IMG/VR virus record: IMGVR_UViG_3300042520_000415
Span: 1 to 22,198 of that record
Length of the DNA stretch: 22,198 nt
Direction: 5' to 3' (one strand)
Source: a virus
Part shown: positions 15,701 to 22,198 of the stretch, piece by piece
How positions within the stretch are numbered: the stretch's first letter is position 1
How the letters are laid out: every line of letters begins with the position of its first letter
Notes under the pieces: model-generated
Seen by the model: the letters and a program-made list of their open reading frames with translations, nothing else
Told to the model about the DNA's origin: nothing
Databases searched by the model: none
Translations under genes and position numbers: made by a program

Positions 15701-16923
15701 CATCTTTTGCAACAGCTAGCTTAGGTATTGCTTATACGCGATATAGCCCTAGTGCTGCTATCAATGCAAAAGTAGAAAAGCTACAACAAGAATTAGATGT
15801 AGCTCAAAACAATAATGACATTAAGGCTTATGAAAGAATCTCCAAAGAAATAGCTCAACTACATAAGAAAGCCTTTGGAAGATCTTTATTTGAAACCTTA
15901 GGTTACAATGAGACAGGATACAATACACAAGCTAAGTTTGAATTACCTAACAGTAATATGAGAAAGACTATGCAAGTGTTTGCTGCTATTATTGGTCTAC
16001 GTGCTACTACTGATTCTGTTCGTATTGCTTCATTAGCTTTTGCTTCAGATGCTGTTGTTACCAAGCTACAATCTCTGAGAGCTATACCTCCAGAAGACCG
16101 TGTAGCAGCATTAACTACAGGTCGTGGTTTAGATAACCAACAAGGTCAAGCTTTAAAAGAGCTTCAAGAGTTTGGTATGGATGTTCTTGGTGTTATTGAA
16201 GTGTTAGATAATATGGAATCAATGAACCTTGATCCTTATGATTTCTTTTCTGAACAGAACTTAACCAAAGACGGTTATCCAGCCAACACACAAGCTAAGT
16301 TCCTGCAAGAAAACATTCTTACAACTATCGGTAATATGACTGATGGTAAGATAGCAAACCCACAGGCACACAACTTACCTAAATACTACCATGACCCTCG
16401 ATTCCGTTTAGTTACAGCTATGACTCGTTTCATTGCAACACTACATGCAACCGTACTACCAAGACTGTACCAGAATTACATCTTAAATGGTGATGCTGGT
16501 ATGCGCTATCAAGCCTTCAGTGTTGTTGCTATGTCCCTTATGTTTGCAACATTAGCTAATATGCTTAAAGACGAATTGTCTTATGGCGAAGAAAACCCTT
16601 ACATTAAAGGTAAAGTAGCTAATGCACAAAGAACATTATACGGTTCAGGCTTATTAGGTCAATATGAAAAGTTAGTAGATGGTGTTATGCCTCTGTACCC
16701 AGACAGAAAACCTTCTGCTCTGGATAATCCTGTGAGATGGTCTTATGAAACACTAAAAGACATTTCACCCGTTGTATCTTGGGCTGATAAGCCTATTCAA
16801 GGTGCATATAAATTAAGTGAAGGTGATACTGCTGGTGGTGTAGCTCAATTAATCAGAGCAACACCCGTAGTAGGTAGCTTTCCTATTGTAGCTAATAAAG
16901 CAAAAGAAGCTTTAAAGGAGTAA
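12742..16923 (+). CDS. Large internal/ejection protein with N-terminal staphylococcal-nuclease-like domain
   Basis: This is a 1393-residue protein. Residues ~35-130 resemble the Staphylococcus nuclease (TNase) fold: VIDPDTLRV (D41), [11 protein letters not shown] (R51, N56, E59) and RDPYGRVLA (R104). These line up with nuclease D21, R35, D40, E43 and R87; only the D40 position differs (Asn). The rest is long and mainly helical. There is a Gly/Ala hydrophobic stretch at ~352-392, a [12 protein letters not shown] region followed by glycine-rich [10 protein letters not shown], and further hydrophobic segments in the last 500 residues ([14 protein letters not shown], then [17 protein letters not shown]). 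Size, position and membrane-type segments resemble the large T7 ejection proteins gp15/gp16, but here the transglycosylase is on the preceding protein. Activity is unproven given the Asn change. Confidence 0.65.
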   Translation: MSTLEEDARLLAESRKQLPGSPVTTIDNKPVGSPVKVIDPDTLRVGQESYRLRGFNAPETAKFQGGIFVPNQVANDTSQQDVNTIAALGGYTNLVTEGRDPYGRVLAKQTNRLGESLGDTLTALGLQRTNLHSTDEAVQKNATLNAISRVLPELSNSDPMLRYAREAKEKAIADAGGNPLYIPKINVHDEKMYAAFKNSTGIPAVKAEVEEVARLEKILKEEQLKPETRTNLQAKLEQSKQRLFLAATTPDIVGGVMTRRPDRTIMNQAHDQFDTTLHRAALDMYKGLGGILQLSGDKAEWDWLSTKGQEIVRSTKMKQDDLADTLTSFKDIRTNDPWTAIKDTATYSTNLIAGTLPSMALLLASVAATGGTSLPALAAYGLSTLPPALMYSGSFYADQPDDKKNAELALTLGLGSAVLDRVGLDGMMMSGNILTKSGREEVSNALVQSGKAASIPEAMAMIEQATKRELVGMSKAGAALAKSQYASSEAALRGLGKLTTATGAEATTESAQQYLEMMATSGAWNTDIQYERNFYQNLMDAAIGGGTMGGMFQTAGQLKDAAQWQSLASAKEVYTQQLTEEQTFNNDQLLRVRQNDPTAYASTVEMVRGVKSQPTNAPVPELSSLPALEGAWNGFKSIITDPGRLLRQLVNTAIPSITKEDGTFKTNLAYLKSIIGGKGILPGDNYAGFKQRLMGSWSGNTAEELASNLGTNVSGANRMAKEAWQNYWSKGQELPQTTKENIELQNWKNNLDTVMNKMRIEVARFNTTSSDLDSTNPLFESATIHPATLNRNREAVIATMVANGSTRRQAMEAIENVVSGDPDKAKPARDWMSKHGVFTDPKLNNVFETNLFNSMETLKENVANRIAHEVFLGDNGMVLSKLLTQAKANGEFESEQEYMDTVKNVRDWYNIVTGQYNPLTKYPKLEKMLGWGVTLTMLASLGKAAISSQAEVAMSTLGTNGDQVKDQLALYAKTLASELRNDISGGASFATASLGIAYTRYSPSAAINAKVEKLQQELDVAQNNNDIKAYERISKEIAQLHKKAFGRSLFETLGYNETGYNTQAKFELPNSNMRKTMQVFAAIIGLRATTDSVRIASLAFASDAVVTKLQSLRAIPPEDRVAALTTGRGLDNQQGQALKELQEFGMDVLGVIEVLDNMESMNLDPYDFFSEQNLTKDGYPANTQAKFLQENILTTIGNMTDGKIANPQAHNLPKYYHDPRFRLVTAMTRFIATLHATVLPRLYQNYILNGDAGMRYQAFSVVAMSLMFATLANMLKDELSYGEENPYIKGKVANAQRTLYGSGLLGQYEKLVDGVMPLYPDRKPSALDNPVRWSYETLKDISPVVSWADKPIQGAYKLSEGDTAGGVAQLIRATPVVGSFPIVANKAKEALKE

Positions 16924-16929
16924 ATATAA

Positions 16930-19900
16930 ATGGCAATTCAAACTAAAGTCGCACCTTTAGGAGCGCCAAAAGCAGGTCTATCTTTAGATCAAATGCTGGC
17001 ATTACAAGGTCAAACTACAAGTGCTATGGGTACAGTACCTTCACCTGTAGAAGACCCAAGATCTAACGTACAAGCTATGGTAGATCAATATATGCCAAAC
17101 CCAACGGCTATTCCACAACCCTCAGCACCCCCTGAAGCGGTGTTAGCAGCAACCCCTACTATCAGAACGTATGAGGATATTGCTCGTGCATCAGGCTCTC
17201 AGTTTGGTGCTCGTCCTGTTGAAGAACCTGTATTAGATATGCAGGGTAATCCTGTTGTAGACCCTATGACGGGTATGCCTCAGATGAGGGCTGTTACACC
17301 AGAAGACTATGCTGGTCAACAAGCCATTGAAAAAGCTTCTCAGCTAAATACAATGGAAGCTATGGAAGGTATGGCTCAGGATCCTTATGGTCAAGCTAAA
17401 GATGCAACATCTGCTTTGTTATCTGGCAGACAAGAATCTATGTTTAATGCTTCTGCAAGAGAAGTTTCTAAGTCATCTATGGATGCTGATGAAATAGATC
17501 GTTATTCAGATAAAACTGCTACGGCATTGGCTAGTATTGTATCTCAAACAAATGATGCCTTGTTTACAGCTAATGCCCGTATTAAAAGTGAAATGAAAGG
17601 AGCTGACGGTAGCTCTGTTCTTATTGCTGCTGGTCTTAAGGCTGCTGCTGAAGATGGATTTTCATCTCCGGAAGAATTAGCTGACTTAGGTTTAGTGTTT
17701 GGTGTTGCTTTGGCTAAGTCTGCTTCACAAGGTAAAGTGGAAAAGGGTGAGAAAGAAGGTACAGGAAAAGTAATGTCTCAGTCAGGTGCATCTATTGATG
17801 ATGCTACCTATATGTTAGACTTTATTAATTCAATTAAACACTTTGCTACTAACGGTCTTAACCGTATGGGTAAAAAGGTATCACCTAAAGCAATTAATGA
17901 AATGGCCAAGACAGTAGCAATGGATGCTATTGATCGGGGTGCCGTAAAGGTATTTCATATTGGTGACCGACCTGTAGTTCAAATGAGTCCTGATATCAAA
18001 GATATCGCCCGTGATTTACAAATTGCTTCAGAAGCCTTAGTAGGTGACTATGGGCGTAGACGTTCTTCATCTACTCCTAACCGTAGTGGTGCTTCTTTTT
18101 CTGCTAATAGACCTCAGTTAACTAAGCGTTCTATTAAGAAAGGTGACTTAGTTACTACTGCTGCAGAGGCTACTAAGGATATTCTAGGCTCAGTTGGTTT
18201 AATGTTTGGTGTTAAAGATATTCAATATAAAGAAATTGAATTAGGCTTAGTTATGAGTCCTGAGTATATCGTTAAAGATGATCAAGGTAAAATTAAATTT
18301 AGTAACCATTGGGCAGCAAAGCGATTAGGTGTAAGTGAAAAAGATTTTAATGCAGCTAAATTAAAAACTAAACCTGAAAAGGATTTTAATCCTGCGGATC
18401 CTGAGTCTGTAAGACGTTTTGAAGCACAACAAGAATACCAAGCAACAGAAGTTATTAATAATAAACTAAAGACTATTGAGTTTGATATTCAGAATGCTAA
18501 GAATTCTCCGGGTATTCGTTACTCTGAATGGGTACATAGCTTAGCTAACCAACGATTTTTCCCTAACAGCTTTGATGTAGACTACATGGGTTCAAAGAAT
18601 GCTACCCGTGATATGCTTGGATTTGCTGTTAAAGAGTATGTAACTTCCGACATGCTGTTTGATCCTCGTATGGTAGAGAGTATCAAGCAAAAGGCAGTTA
18701 ACATTTTACGTATGCCCGGTGATAAACAAAACGATGCATTAGAAAGGTTAACACCTTCTGAGCGCGGTACTATCGGTACCATGATGAATGCTGTTATTGG
18801 CTATTACTCTGCTGTTGAAGGTTCTAATCCTGATATTGTCAAAGAATCACCTGCTAATATTGTAGCTAAATATAATCTGGATATTGGTAATAAGCTTGCA
18901 GAAGCAGGTAGAGACTATAACCTCTTCCTCAATGACCCAATGAATGCCTCAGATAACATTCAAGAGTTATTAGCTGGTATGGAGAAGGGTGAGTCTATGG
19001 GTTCTAAGAACCTTTGGGATGATATGTTTAACCTTAAAGCTGCTTCACTTAAACCTGAAACACAACGTAAGCATATTCCATTAACTCACCACGGCTTTGA
19101 TGACGGTAATCAGAACGGTATTTTCTTACAAGCACTATTCTTTGGTAGCCCTGATAATGCTATTCGTTTGGGTACTTTTAATCCCTCATTGGACGACATG
19201 CGTGAGTACGCAATGAATACAATGATTGCTAACTTAGAAAACAACCTTGCAGATAACCCTGAAGCTAATGATGCCTTCAGAAACTTCTTTAAGGCTATTC
19301 GGGATAAGCAAGGTAAGGCTGAAATGGCAAAAGATTTCTTTAAGAAACCTTTGATGCAAAATGCTTATGGTAAAGATGCCAGTATGTTCGGTGATATGAT
19401 GGTTGAAATTTTAACCAATGTATACCCTGATGAAGCGCAACAATACTTATTAGACAGCAACGCTTATAACCGGGATGTTGATAAGGCTTCCTCTGCATTA
19501 AGTGATGCATTAGAAAATACTCTCAGAGAAGTTATTAACTCTAAGTCAACTCAGGTATTAAAAGATATTGGTAGATATACAGCCATTCTTAATCAAACAG
19601 TTATGATGCCGGGTGTTACCGGAGACACTTATGTGTTTACACCAGTAGAAGTTATGCCTGTTAATAAAGCAAATGATAGCGGAGAAATCCTACCTATTAA
19701 GCTTGATGATGGTACTACCGTTATGGTTAAATATAAAGCTTATGAGTCAGATACCTTTATCGGCAGTGATGGTCAAGAAGTAACTGTAGAGTCTAGTGCT
19801 ATGGGATATAATCCTGCAGCAAGTAAAGGTACCCAGTTAATCTACAATCAACGTACTAAAAAGTATGATGTGTATAATAATGCTATTGGTACAAGTCAAT

Positions 19901-20823
19901 CAAGACAAATGGTAGTTATGCCTATTCAGTCTATTGACGGTGACCTAGTAAAGTCAACAACACTATCTGTGAATAAAGATAGATCAACTCCAGTACCTAT
20001 TATGTGGGTACACGACTCAGCTATCTCTACTCCCGGTGGTTCTCTGTTGTACCGTAATGCCTACAATAATATCTCTATTCCAAAAGCTATTCCCCAGATT
20101 GCTAAATTTGGTGATAGGTTTGCAACTGTTATTAAGGACAGTGAAGAAGAAGTCTTTAATAAAGTTATGGAACGAGGCCGTCCTGTAAGTATCGGCGATC
20201 AAGGTGACTTCCCTGCTCTTGGTGCATACTTGGATGAACAGTTTGAAAGAGTACAAGATGACGGTGCTTATAAACAAATCTTTTTAAAAAGAGCTTATAA
20301 CAACGAAACAACTTGGCTTAAGTACCAACAGAAAACCAATGCTATCCTTAAAGAAGCTGAAGCTAATGGTTGGAAAGCACCACGCTCTATTCCGGATACT
20401 GCTAACATGACTGGTGAACAGATCAGAAGACACCTTGCAGTTACACCAAGACAATTCAAAAACTTAGTTAACCTTTCTAAAGAGATGTTAAAGCTAAGTG
20501 GGCCTTCTAATAGGTTCGATTCTTGGGTACGTAACTTTGCAAGTAATGTTAATGATACTGCTTCTAAGTTAATGACTGCAGCTAAGAAAGATGGTATTGG
20601 CCAAATGACTTACGGTGCTACAGGTGAACGCGGTAATATTACCAAGTCAAAAGCTATTGCTGATCAAGCTGATATTAAACGAGATGAAGCTTTTATAGAT
20701 AGATATGAAAAATCTTTTTTAAATAAACCTGATAACAATACAAGATCAAGATTTAATTTTAGAGTTAATGATAATGCTAACGATTATAAAGACCAAACAT
20801 CTTATATGAGACGAGATGATTAA
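16930..20823 (+). CDS. Single-subunit RNA polymerase-like protein, candidate virion RNA polymerase
   Basis: This is a 1297-residue protein. The ordered motifs of T7/mitochondrial/N4-type single-subunit RNA polymerases are visible. The region equivalent to the DxxGR motif is NQRFFP, then MGSKNATRDMLGFA (R542-A566), close in pattern to the mitochondrial R-T-Y-P, then LGSDVARALLEFA. Motif A is FDDGNQNGIFLQ (D725, like T7 D537-G-x-x-x-G-I). Motif B is KKPLMQNAYGK (K805 and Y813, like T7 K631/Y639; the T7 R627 position is K801). Motif C is MWVHDSAIS (D1029, like T7 HDS, D812). The N-terminal ~110 residues are Pro/Gln-rich and probably flexible. It is far longer than T7 RNA polymerase (883) and lacks a T7-like FAFA end. 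Being last in the ejection-protein block suggests it is packaged and injected like N4 gp50; this is inference. The polymerase relationship is well supported, activity and packaging are not shown. Confidence 0.75.
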   Translation: MAIQTKVAPLGAPKAGLSLDQMLALQGQTTSAMGTVPSPVEDPRSNVQAMVDQYMPNPTAIPQPSAPPEAVLAATPTIRTYEDIARASGSQFGARPVEEPVLDMQGNPVVDPMTGMPQMRAVTPEDYAGQQAIEKASQLNTMEAMEGMAQDPYGQAKDATSALLSGRQESMFNASAREVSKSSMDADEIDRYSDKTATALASIVSQTNDALFTANARIKSEMKGADGSSVLIAAGLKAAAEDGFSSPEELADLGLVFGVALAKSASQGKVEKGEKEGTGKVMSQSGASIDDATYMLDFINSIKHFATNGLNRMGKKVSPKAINEMAKTVAMDAIDRGAVKVFHIGDRPVVQMSPDIKDIARDLQIASEALVGDYGRRRSSSTPNRSGASFSANRPQLTKRSIKKGDLVTTAAEATKDILGSVGLMFGVKDIQYKEIELGLVMSPEYIVKDDQGKIKFSNHWAAKRLGVSEKDFNAAKLKTKPEKDFNPADPESVRRFEAQQEYQATEVINNKLKTIEFDIQNAKNSPGIRYSEWVHSLANQRFFPNSFDVDYMGSKNATRDMLGFAVKEYVTSDMLFDPRMVESIKQKAVNILRMPGDKQNDALERLTPSERGTIGTMMNAVIGYYSAVEGSNPDIVKESPANIVAKYNLDIGNKLAEAGRDYNLFLNDPMNASDNIQELLAGMEKGESMGSKNLWDDMFNLKAASLKPETQRKHIPLTHHGFDDGNQNGIFLQALFFGSPDNAIRLGTFNPSLDDMREYAMNTMIANLENNLADNPEANDAFRNFFKAIRDKQGKAEMAKDFFKKPLMQNAYGKDASMFGDMMVEILTNVYPDEAQQYLLDSNAYNRDVDKASSALSDALENTLREVINSKSTQVLKDIGRYTAILNQTVMMPGVTGDTYVFTPVEVMPVNKANDSGEILPIKLDDGTTVMVKYKAYESDTFIGSDGQEVTVESSAMGYNPAASKGTQLIYNQRTKKYDVYNNAIGTSQSRQMVVMPIQSIDGDLVKSTTLSVNKDRSTPVPIMWVHDSAISTPGGSLLYRNAYNNISIPKAIPQIAKFGDRFATVIKDSEEEVFNKVMERGRPVSIGDQGDFPALGAYLDEQFERVQDDGAYKQIFLKRAYNNETTWLKYQQKTNAILKEAEANGWKAPRSIPDTANMTGEQIRRHLAVTPRQFKNLVNLSKEMLKLSGPSNRFDSWVRNFASNVNDTASKLMTAAKKDGIGQMTYGATGERGNITKSKAIADQADIKRDEAFIDRYEKSFLNKPDNNTRSRFNFRVNDNANDYKDQTSYMRRDD

Positions 20824-20824
20824 A

Positions 20825-20873
20825 TAAAAAACCCCTACTAGGATTATTCCTAATAGGGGTTATTTTTTTTTTA
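20825..20873. terminator. Bidirectional rho-independent terminator between convergent operons
   Basis: The arms are 20830-20843 and 20848-20861: aacccctactagga pairs with tcctaataggggtt over 14 positions with one mismatch, around a 4-base ttat loop. A run of T follows on the + strand (20863-20872). A run of A precedes the stem (20826-20831), giving a U-run on the other strand. It lies directly after the stop of the polymerase-like gene and reaches the stop of the convergent gene, so it can end both transcripts. Confidence 0.9.
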
Positions 20874-21128
20874 TTTACTTAAATCTTTAATTTGTGATCT
20901 GATATCATCAGCTAGTTTATCAGCCAAAGATAAAGCACTAGCACTATCAATACCACGGTCAATGTAAGACTCATAATTCTCTCGATGCATTGCTTTAATA
21001 GCTGCGTCATTAATCTCAGGTGTATTAGCTAACCGAGGATCTAATCCAAGAGTAGAACAGACATCCTGATCTGTTGTTGCTGTATCACCCCTCAGGGCAA
21101 AGATATTGTAATGTTTTAACTCAGACAT
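20871..21128 (-). CDS. Small phage protein of unknown function
   Basis: This is an 85-residue acidic, helical protein. The start chosen is the ATG at 21128, because GGAAGG lies at ribosome-site distance before it. An in-frame ATG five codons upstream (21143) lacks such a site. It overlaps the Dps gene by 13 bases, so translation is probably coupled. Visible features are an N-terminal KHYNIFALRG, TLGLDPRLANTPE in the middle, and a helical C-terminus with ASALSLADKLADDI. There is no signal peptide or membrane segment. I do not recognise the family. It is the last gene of the minus-strand cluster and ends in the shared terminator. Confidence 0.6.
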   Translation of the reverse strand: MSELKHYNIFALRGDTATTDQDVCSTLGLDPRLANTPEINDAAIKAMHRENYESYIDRGIDSASALSLADKLADDIRSQIKDLSK

Positions 21129-21547
21129 GAATCTACCTTCCATTTAAGTTTAGAGACACCAGTCATATAGTCTCCGATATATGTTTCTAAAGCACCATGA
21201 CCTTCAGCACCAGCTTCTTCATATAGTTTTTGGCTACATTCAAGGATATTCTTTAGATCATCACAGGTGTTAATCAGCATATCTTTTAATTTAGTTGCAT
21301 CAGCAGCTGTGTTGGTAATACAGTTTGCCATATAAACCTTCAGGCTATTAGGTACCTTATAACCCATCTGCCTTAATTGTTCATTTAAACTATCGTGATG
21401 TTCAAATAGGTACTCATATACTTCACTAAATAAGTCGTGGTACTGAACAAAGTCAGGGCCAACAACGTTAAAGTGGTATACATGTGCGTTAAAATATGCC
21501 AGAAAATTATCGGCAATAAGGTTATTTAGTTTTGTTTGGCAACTCAT
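21116..21547 (-). CDS. dps: Dps-family ferritin-like protein
   Basis: This is a 143-residue protein starting at the ATG at 21547, preceded by AAAGGA. The open frame runs 34 codons further upstream, but that part is covered by a different small gene. It has the Dps core: LIADNFLAYFNAHVYHFNVVG, then a QYHDLF and EHHDSLNEQLRQMG pattern, then GYKVPNSL. Aligned to E. coli Dps, the ferroxidase ligands H51, H63, D78 and E82 are H25, H37, D52 and E56. The D67 ligand position is Ser41, with Glu42 next to it. Dps proteins form 12-subunit shells that oxidise and store iron and can shield DNA from peroxide damage. In a phage this could protect the host or progeny DNA from oxidative stress, or withdraw iron. 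The family call is firm; the infection role is inference. Confidence 0.85.
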   Translation of the reverse strand: MSCQTKLNNLIADNFLAYFNAHVYHFNVVGPDFVQYHDLFSEVYEYLFEHHDSLNEQLRQMGYKVPNSLKVYMANCITNTAADATKLKDMLINTCDDLKNILECSQKLYEEAGAEGHGALETYIGDYMTGVSKLKWKVDSCLS

Positions 21548-21653
21548 TTGTTTCCTTTGGTTGTTCTTTTGTTTTCTTACCGAAGATAGTATCCCAGTTA
21601 CTGCGAACTTTATCTTCGTCACACGGCCTACGACCGCTTCCTTTACCACTCAT
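21522..21653 (-). CDS. 43-residue GSGRRP...NWDxIFG phage protein
   Basis: This is a short gene with a strong ribosome site (AGGAGA, 5 bases before the ATG at 21653). It encodes MSGKGSGRRPCDEDKV, then RSNWDTIFGKK, and a Lys/Pro/Asn-rich tail, ending at a TAA 26 bases inside the Dps gene. The pattern GSGRRP...NWD-x-IFGK recurs as a small stand-alone protein in many phages in my experience, but I know of no assigned function. The basic N-terminus and aromatic NWD-x-IF patch suggest a binding protein or peptide. Overlap with Dps indicates co-expression. Confidence 0.7.
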   Translation of the reverse strand: MSGKGSGRRPCDEDKVRSNWDTIFGKKTKEQPKETNELPNKTK

Positions 21654-21666
21654 ATAGTCTCCTATG

Positions 21667-21843
21667 TTATTTTAACTTCATAGAAGCTTTAAAGTTAGGT
21701 GCTTTATAACTACCCCATCCCATCTCTACGGAGAGTGCTTCTAGCTCAAGATCTAATAAATATGCCCTATCGTCATGTAGGATTTCTTCAGGAGTCAAGT
21801 CATAGTTTGGTTGCATATCTTGAATGTCGTGTTCATTAATCAT
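21667..21843 (-). CDS. Small acidic phage protein of unknown function
   Basis: This is a 58-residue protein. The ATG at 21843 is chosen because GAGG lies at the right distance upstream; an ATG four codons earlier (21855) has no such site. It is strongly acidic in the first 40 residues (NEHDIQDMQ, then LTPEEILHDDRAYLLDLELEAL), with a basic tail (APNFKASMKLK). There is no membrane segment. It overlaps the preceding gene by 8 bases and is followed 13 bases later by the 43-residue gene. No family is recognised. The acidic surface could mimic nucleic acid, but that is speculation. Confidence 0.55.
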   Translation of the reverse strand: MINEHDIQDMQPNYDLTPEEILHDDRAYLLDLELEALSVEMGWGSYKAPNFKASMKLK

Positions 21844-22162
21844 GATCGACCTCATTAAAGATACTTGTAATACTATTTTTATTATCTCTGTTTTTACTTA
21901 AGTTAATAAATTCTTGGGTAGCTGGTACTAAGTATTCTTTTAATTTATTTAATTCATTAATCAAAAGATCTAGCTTATCAATCTTTTCTTTTACTTGCTT
22001 AGGATTCCACATGGAAAAGTCTAAGTCAATCTTACGATTACAGTCTGATAGTGACACCGTACAATCAAAGTTCCATGCACTGTAGCTAGATTGGATCTCA
22101 ATAGCGGCAGTACCATTTGTTTTATTAAGGAATTTCCTTACATGATATTTCTTTTTACTCAT
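21836..22162 (-). CDS. Phage protein of unknown function with coiled-coil segment
   Basis: This 108-residue protein is preceded by AAGG 7 bases before the ATG. It has a basic N-terminus (MSKKKYHVRKFLNK), a strand-rich middle (AAIEIQSSYSAWNF, then VSLSDCNRKIDLDFS) and a helix at ~residues 55-80 with heptad-like Leu/Ile spacing (IDKLDLLINELNKLKEYL), probably a coiled coil. It is the first gene of the minus-strand cluster inside the window. The remaining 36 bases to the window edge show no clear promoter, so the operon may begin further right. No family is recognised. Confidence 0.6.
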   Translation of the reverse strand: MSKKKYHVRKFLNKTNGTAAIEIQSSYSAWNFDCTVSLSDCNRKIDLDFSMWNPKQVKEKIDKLDLLINELNKLKEYLVPATQEFINLSKNRDNKNSITSIFNEVDHD

Positions 22163-22198
22163 TGTATACCTTAGGTTAAGTGGAGGGTGGTAGAGGAA

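Noticed and set aside
21548-21649. 34-residue N-terminal extension of Dps
   Set aside because: It matches no part of the Dps family, has no ribosome site, and is explained by the 43-residue gene in another frame.

Overview
The window is part of a double-stranded DNA tailed-phage genome, most likely a short-tailed (podovirus-like) phage of a Gram-negative bacterium. A Gram-negative host is indicated by an embedded Rz/Rz1 spanin pair. The podovirus assignment rests on a T7-type small holin, a series of large T7/N4-style internal (ejected) virion protein genes, and the absence of any tape-measure, sheath or baseplate gene. I see no integrase, attachment site, tRNA, rRNA, insertion sequence or CRISPR array. 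The host cannot be named from sequence alone. Portal, capsid, terminase and replication genes lie outside the window.

Layout. Positions 1-2600 (+) hold the end of one fibre gene, a second appendage gene with two lectin-like repeats, and a small unknown gene; this stretch looks richer in G+C than the rest. Positions 2602-3745 (+) are a complete lysis cassette: holin, GH24-type lysozyme, inner-membrane spanin Rz, and outer-membrane lipoprotein spanin Rz1 encoded inside Rz in another frame. A PhoH-family ATPase follows (3753-4436). The largest gap on the + strand (40 bases, 4437-4476) carries a possible phage-type promoter and leads into a second structural block (4477-9170): a tail nozzle-like protein, a repeat-rich tail fibre, a tail-assembly-chaperone-like protein, a small GNAT-like protein and a small internal virion protein. 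Positions 9170-20823 are almost entirely four proteins: an Ala/Gly-rich membrane-type protein, an 897-residue protein with a lytic transglycosylase domain, a 1393-residue protein with an N-terminal staphylococcal-nuclease-like domain, and a 1297-residue protein in which I find the ordered catalytic motifs of a single-subunit RNA polymerase. A two-way terminator (20825-20873) ends this late operon.

Positions 20871-22162 (-) hold a convergent cluster of five small, mostly overlapping genes. They include a Dps-type ferritin and a 43-residue GSGRRP protein. The other three are unassigned.

Working model (inference). The late operon makes the receptor-binding parts, the lysis proteins and an ejection apparatus. 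The apparatus has three large cargo proteins with separate activities: cell-wall cleavage, a nuclease-like fold, and RNA synthesis. The most notable point is the RNA-polymerase-like protein at the end of the ejection-protein block, which suggests transcription by a polymerase carried in the virion, as in phage N4.
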